Assembly: GCA_034620365.1 (NCBI GenBank)
Contig: JAQGEQ010000175.1
Coordinates: forward strand, 1,364,001-1,428,000
Reading direction: 5' to 3'
Length of the DNA: 64,000 nt
DNA from: Pegea sp. RAD2-039
Taxonomy: Eukaryota > Chordata > Thaliacea > Salpida > Salpidae
Both the position numbers and the translations under genes were made by a program. Below the pieces are notes generated by a model. That model had not been told where the DNA came from and did not search any database. It saw only the letters and a program-made list of their open reading frames with translations. This document shows, piece by piece, positions 59,172 to 64,000 of this stretch (position 1 is the first letter of the stretch; every line of letters begins with the position of its first letter).

Positions 59172-60885
59172 ATGGCATCTTTTATAAAATTTGGGTTAAC
59201 AAGATTCCTTCCAAGTTTACGTTCACCAAGGTAATGATAATGTTTTAATTGTTAGGCTTTTATTTATACTATGCACAAGTAAATTTTAGAAACTATTTAA
59301 TTTTACTCTTACTTGAAATCTATATTTATGATAGCTTGGATTATATATTTATTATTTTTTGTCAAATGGTAAAGTTTTATCCTAAGAAGTTCTTAATATA
59401 AATTTAATTTTATCAATCAATTATATTTATCAATTAAACTGTTTAAATAAAGGTTTTATATTTAGTATTAAGTAAAAAAAACTATTATCAATTATTGATA
59501 GTTTTTTCTATTTTTAATTGAATATTAAGATTTTACTTTGCATTCATCCTAATTTTCAAACAAGAGATGATTATATGGTTTATTGTAACTATATTTTGTT
59601 CATAATTATGTCATTGGCAAATTTTGTTCTTAGGTTCGCTTTAATATGTAATCTTTCATTGAGATCTCCTCAAAAGTTGAATGGAAACAATTATTTGATT
59701 TCTTCTGCATTGAAAAATTCCTCTGTGAGAACTTATAGTTCAGATGGTAAGATTAAATGGTTCAACATAAACTTTATCAAATTAATATCAAGAATTATAA
59801 ATAATTAGATTTATGAATAGAAAATCAAACTTCTATATTTTATACTTATAAGTTTATTATATGGAATATGGTATTATATATATTGAATAAAAATTAATAT
59901 AATTTGTTTTTTTAATATTTTTATGAGTAACTTTATTTAAATTTGTTGATTATTTTTGATTGATATGTTTAATTGTATTCTGGAATAAGCAATTTCTAAA
60001 AATATATATTATATATAAATGTAATTATATATTTTTTATTATAGCTGACAGAGAATTTCTTAATGTATTGAGCCAAGAACTTGAAAGTGAAAAGCAACAA
60101 GCTTATAGTATTCCAACCTTTAGTGATAGTTGGAAAGTGTCCAGGAATGGTCCTGAATGTTCACTTTCAAATGATTACAAAAATGATAGGTTTGTTTTTC
60201 TAGTTGTTAGTTGATATGAAGAAAATTAGAAAGTTTTTGCTTGTTTACATAATTCATCAAACAAATCTTTTTTGAATAGCATCAAAGTATCTTTTAATGT
60301 CAACGGCTCAATCCCTCCTTTTGAATCTGAAGATGAGGATGCTATGGTCAGTGAAATTTTATCAAACTAATTTAAGTTCAGTATGATCATTACTTGTCAA
60401 TTTTAGGATGATGTTCGATCAGAACCTGATTTTATGGTTGATGTAAAAAAGGGAGCAAACTCAGACGTTCTGTCATTCGAATGTTATTTTCCTAATTATG
60501 AACAAGACAGTGATTATGAGGGTAAGATTCGTTTTTTAACATCCTTATTGAAAATCTCAAATAATATATTTGTGTTTATTTATCTAGAGCATTCTCACAA
60601 CTTCTGTATTAGATCTTTAACCCTGCATACTGGCGAGATAACAGATTCATCTTATTCTATGGAGACAGAACAAATTGATTCAGTGAGTTATTATCTCGAC
60701 TTCAAAGTTTATAAATAAATTTAATTGATTTTTGGCAGAATCTCTATGAAAGTTTGATGACTTATCTAAACGAACGAGGTGTCAACAACATGTTTGCAGA
60801 TGAACTTGTCGAGTTTTCTACTGCTGTTGAAAACAACTGCTACATTGACTCGCTTGAGCGATTAAAGAATTTTATTCGTCGCTAA
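59172..60885 (+). CDS. C1QBP: Complement component 1q-binding protein / p32 (MAM33 family)
   Basis: Seven exons, 59172-59230, 59634-59746, 60045-60189, 60280-60346, 60407-60521, 60588-60682 and 60739-60885, give 246 residues. C1QBP is an acidic, doughnut-shaped trimer of the mitochondrial matrix involved in mitochondrial translation and RNA metabolism. The first 58 residues are basic, Ser/Leu-rich and free of acidic residues until a YSSDG junction, as expected of a mitochondrial presequence. The mature part shows the family blocks REFLNVLSQELESEK, IKVSFNVNGSIPP, FMVDVKKG, LSFECYFP and the C-terminal helix NLYESLMTYLNERGVNNMFA, then DELVEFSTAVEN. The exon phases agree at all six junctions. AATAAA at 60932-60937 ends the transcript within a few bases of the convergent HAUS5 3' end. 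Confidence 0.94.
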
Positions 60886-60931
60886 CTGAATTCTATCTAA
60901 CATTAGTAAAATAACTTGTATTAGATTTTCA

Positions 60932-60937
60932 AATAAA
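60932..60937 (+). promoter_or_regulatory. Polyadenylation signal of C1QBP
   Basis: AATAAA 47 nt after the stop. The expected cleavage site lies about 15-25 nt further, where the HAUS5 transcript should also end on the other strand. Confidence 0.65.
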
Positions 60938-60971
60938 ATTTATACGAACACAAATTGAGTTGTAATCAAAT

Positions 60972-60977
60972 TTTATT
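60972..60977 (-). promoter_or_regulatory. AATAAA overlapping the HAUS5 stop codon
   Basis: The minus-strand sequence GAATAAAA contains the stop TAA (60975-60973) inside the hexamer AATAAA (60977-60972), the same arrangement as in WDR18. Confidence 0.55.
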
Positions 60978-62814
60978 CAGTTGTTAATATTGTTGAGTTG
61001 CAGTGAAACAGATTAGGAATAGATTTTTCATCTAGAGACATCCATGGTACAGCTAATCGAGCAGGTTGAACAGTCCAATCGTTTGCTGCACGGATTAAGT
61101 TATCCTTTTCTTCATCAATTACTTCAATAAATTGTCTTGTGTCATTAATTGGACCACTCAAAGTTTTACATATCTTCTTTTTCTGCTTTTCCCATTTGAT
61201 AATAAGATCTTTAAGCATATTGGCATTAATGTGAACAGATTTGATTAGGTTATCAGCGTTGTTGATGGCGGTACAATTTTCGTGGATTGAAATAGAATAA
61301 GAAGCAAGCTCTTTTAGAACTTTTGAAGGAAATGACATAGAAGGAAGGTCAAGTTGACGACAGATATGCTGATAAGCTAATTCTTCAAATTGAGTAGAAA
61401 TCTGTAAAGGTCTTCGTATTGAAAGCAGATTAACAGATGTATGGACATCTGGTTTAATTTTACACACAAGTAGTGAAGACAAATCTTTGTGTAAACAAAA
61501 ATTGATCTCAGAATCATAACAAACTTTCATTTCACTAATGTCTTTTTTTAATAAGTTCAAATTAACTTGTGTTGCTTGTATTTCTTTAGCAAGTTGGGTT
61601 TCTTCTATCATTTTACATATTTTTTTGCGGTATCTACTCTTCTTTTCAGCTAAAAGAATCTTTTTTTTGTTTTCTTCAATTGCAGCTTTATTATTTCTTG
61701 CTACTTTAATAAGTTTATCATAGCTCATTTCAGTTTGAAGCTTATCATTTATATCATCCTCTAGTTTTGACATTGTAGAGCATATTGAATCATAGTAAGC
61801 TTCTTTTCCTTTTAATTCAACTGATCTTATAATATCAGCTTTTTTAATCAGTAAATTAATTGAAGAAGTGTCTTTATTATCCTTTGAAAAATCTTCAGTT
61901 ATTAGTTGCTCTACAGCATTTACCAGTTCTTCCTTAACAGTTTTATAATCTTCAATCTTTTTTCTGAAGTTCATAACATTATTCAAATCTTCATCAATCA
62001 AACTATTGCTTTTAGCAAAATTTCTTTCTAAAATTTCAAAGGGACCATACTTAAGTTCTTCATCAACAACAGTTTCATTCTTTAAGTCACTCATAGTTTT
62101 TGAATTTTGATTTAATGATAATATTTCAACAGCTTTTAATAAATATGTCACTGGATAATCATCGATCAGATTCCATATTTTTTTATTAAACGATGAATTT
62201 GGGTCAAATGTTAGAAATTCACATTTTTCAACATCTTGTACACAAGCAAGTTGATTAATGATATTTTTAACTTCAGAACAGCAAGTGTAAAATTCTGATG
62301 ATCTAAAATCATCTTTCATCAACAACTTTTTTTTAAAATGAATCACTTTGTTACTTAATTCTTTCATTTCTAATAACTTGCTAAAGTTATTTAATTTATT
62401 TTTTTGAGAACTTAACAAAATATTTATAAATTTGTTTTCAGCCTTTTCAGTTTGAGCTTGATGTAATTCTTTTTCAGTTAGTTTCCCTTGTACTGATTTA
62501 AATTTATTTTGCACATCAATCAATTCTTTTTGAAGTTCGTTTAATTTCAACTGTTTATTTTCTAGAGATTGGATTTTGCACTGATTTTCTTTTTCTAAAT
62601 TATTACATTCACATGACAATTGGTAATTGATTACATCATCATTATTATTAACACAGTCCATTAATGATTCAAATGCATTTGTGAGTATGGAAGATTTGGA
62701 AAGTTTAGCAATCCCTTTTTTAATATTTTCATCTTTCAAATCTAGTGAAAGTTCCTTTTGAGTCCAAGTCCTAAGTTTTTCTTTAAACAAAGAATTATCT
62801 TTTTGTGAATTCAT
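60973..62814 (-). CDS. HAUS5: HAUS augmin-like complex subunit 5 (HAUS5)
   Basis: One coding exon. The first true ATG is at 62814 (five codons inside a longer frame that opens with TTG), giving 613 residues; human HAUS5 has 633. Augmin binds spindle microtubules and recruits gamma-tubulin for branching nucleation. Long coiled-coil segments cover most of residues 75-140, 275-330 and 340-430. The N-terminal FKEKLRTWTQKELSL and the segment ending AFESLMDCVNNNDDVINYQ follow the HAUS5 N-terminal pattern. The C-terminal AANDWTVQPARLAVPWMSLD matches the DWWEQP..AxPW block found near the end of HAUS5 proteins. Overall similarity is low, as expected for this fast-evolving family, so another coiled-coil protein cannot be excluded. 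It converges on C1QBP with 87 bp between stop codons. Confidence 0.7.
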   Translation of the reverse strand: MNSQKDNSLFKEKLRTWTQKELSLDLKDENIKKGIAKLSKSSILTNAFESLMDCVNNNDDVINYQLSCECNNLEKENQCKIQSLENKQLKLNELQKELIDVQNKFKSVQGKLTEKELHQAQTEKAENKFINILLSSQKNKLNNFSKLLEMKELSNKVIHFKKKLLMKDDFRSSEFYTCCSEVKNIINQLACVQDVEKCEFLTFDPNSSFNKKIWNLIDDYPVTYLLKAVEILSLNQNSKTMSDLKNETVVDEELKYGPFEILERNFAKSNSLIDEDLNNVMNFRKKIEDYKTVKEELVNAVEQLITEDFSKDNKDTSSINLLIKKADIIRSVELKGKEAYYDSICSTMSKLEDDINDKLQTEMSYDKLIKVARNNKAAIEENKKKILLAEKKSRYRKKICKMIEETQLAKEIQATQVNLNLLKKDISEMKVCYDSEINFCLHKDLSSLLVCKIKPDVHTSVNLLSIRRPLQISTQFEELAYQHICRQLDLPSMSFPSKVLKELASYSISIHENCTAINNADNLIKSVHINANMLKDLIIKWEKQKKKICKTLSGPINDTRQFIEVIDEEKDNLIRAANDWTVQPARLAVPWMSLDEKSIPNLFHCNSTILTTE

Positions 62815-64000
62815 AGTTTTAACAACCAAAAGAATAGCTAGTCATGAAAAAATATTTTACTGGAGTAAAAGTCTGAAAATATAAAACAATTATTTAATAT
62901 GAAGTCTTTTAAATAATTAAATAAATGTTTAATAAAACTAATACAAAATATATACATGAAAAGGTTGAAAAATAACAAATGAATAAATACCCCAAAAATG
63001 CATAAAAATGAATGAAATTATTAAAAGAATATTAATTAGTCAAAATAATATTATGAACTTTAATTAATTTTAAATTAAATTACAAAGTTAAAGTATAATA
63101 AATATTTATTTATCTAATCAAAAAAATTATAAATTTGTTTGGAAACATTACATACAGTTTAATTTAAAGCATATAATTAAAATACTATATATCCAAGAAT
63201 GTATTTACAAATTTATTTGAAAAAAGCAACTAAATGATTCTATATAATTAAAACCAAATATAAAATTTGAAATAACAAAAGTTTATTAAATACTAATATA
63301 AAGAACTTATAATATAAAACATAAAGTATTTATAAAGTATGATTTTAATATAATAATGTAAACTTAAATTCAATTTGTAGAGCAATTTTTGATTATCAAT
63401 TATAAAAAAAACATCTAATAATAATGACCTTCTTAAGCTAAGAACAGCCATGCTGGTTGTGCTCAAGAGTTATTATCAAAAACTAAATATAGCACAGTGA
63501 AATGCAAGAGCTAAACATTCTTTCACATTTCTTTTGTTTATTTTTCTTCTTTATCTTTCAGTTCTCTACATTTTTGTCTATCATCAAGAAAATATTTAAT
63601 TAAACTAAAGATAGTTAAACACAATACATTTTTAAAATATACTTTATCATTATCAGACACAATAAGTATGATAAATAAATACAATTTAATACTGCTGCTT
63701 GTAAATTATTAGTTCTTTTTTTAGTAGAACGAAACAAGAGTTTAGATTAGAAAATAATGTAAGAAAAATAAATGACGAGCTAATTATGATATAGAAAAAT
63801 ATTTTGAATATTCAAACTTAATAAAACGAAATGTATTTAAAGTAGATAATATACTGCAATAAATAAGATTTCTTAAATTAAGTAATTAGGATATAAATAT
63901 TTTCTTACAGCGCGAACAATTTTTCAAAATAAGTTTTAATTTCGTTATTCAGATTTCAAACTTCATAAAATTAAAAAAAAATGTTTAATGTTAACGAAAG
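62815..64000. other. HAUS5 upstream region and window end
   Basis: A+T-rich with no recognisable exon, RNA gene or repeat. It should contain the HAUS5 promoter. Confidence 0.5.

Overview
The window is nuclear DNA from a ciliated invertebrate animal. It is very A+T-rich, and its protein genes are split by GT-AG introns, many only 45-60 nt long. The gene set is metazoan: a radial-spoke protein, a MECOM/PRDM16-type zinc-finger factor, GEMIN7, HAUS5, HNRNPUL, TMEM164 and C1QBP. A radial-spoke gene implies motile cilia, which argues against nematodes. A secreted protein with 21 chitin-binding domains argues against a vertebrate. The phylum (tunicate, lophotrochozoan or other) cannot be fixed from the sequence alone.

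Layout. 1-2985 (-): 5' two thirds of an RSPH4A/6A-like radial-spoke gene, running off the left edge, with a 48-bp tandem repeat in its first exon. 5816-7774 (+): NUB1. 8632-9030: tRNA-derived SINE. 11627-20883 (+): a 44-exon gene for a secreted protein of about 1468 residues made of 21 CBM14 (peritrophin-A) domains, each encoded by two exons with phase-1 introns throughout. 22777-24910 (-): a shortened MECOM/PRDM16/hamlet-type factor with five zinc fingers and a PLDLS CtBP-binding motif. 24911-35146: gene-poor, with a decayed non-LTR retrotransposon at 30662-32190. 35147-35881 (+): SERF. 40173-45781 (+): HNRNPUL1-like SPRY/P-loop/RS protein. 48124-49323 (+): intronless kelch protein. 50026-50209 (-): second SINE. 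51193-52645 (-) and 52745-54004 (-): TMEM164 and WDR18, about 100 bp apart in the same orientation. 56362-56938 (+): GEMIN7-like. 59172-60885 (+): C1QBP. 60973-62814 (-): HAUS5, convergent with C1QBP.

Most genes are single-copy housekeeping genes: RNA processing (HNRNPUL, GEMIN7), ribosome assembly (WDR18), NEDD8/ubiquitin turnover (NUB1), spindle (HAUS5), mitochondrial matrix (C1QBP) and cilia (RSPH4A). The stand-out locus is the 21-domain chitin-binding gene, which grew by duplication of a fixed two-exon cassette. Exon coordinates were read by hand from splice sites, phase continuity and remembered family sequences; no alignment or transcript data were available.
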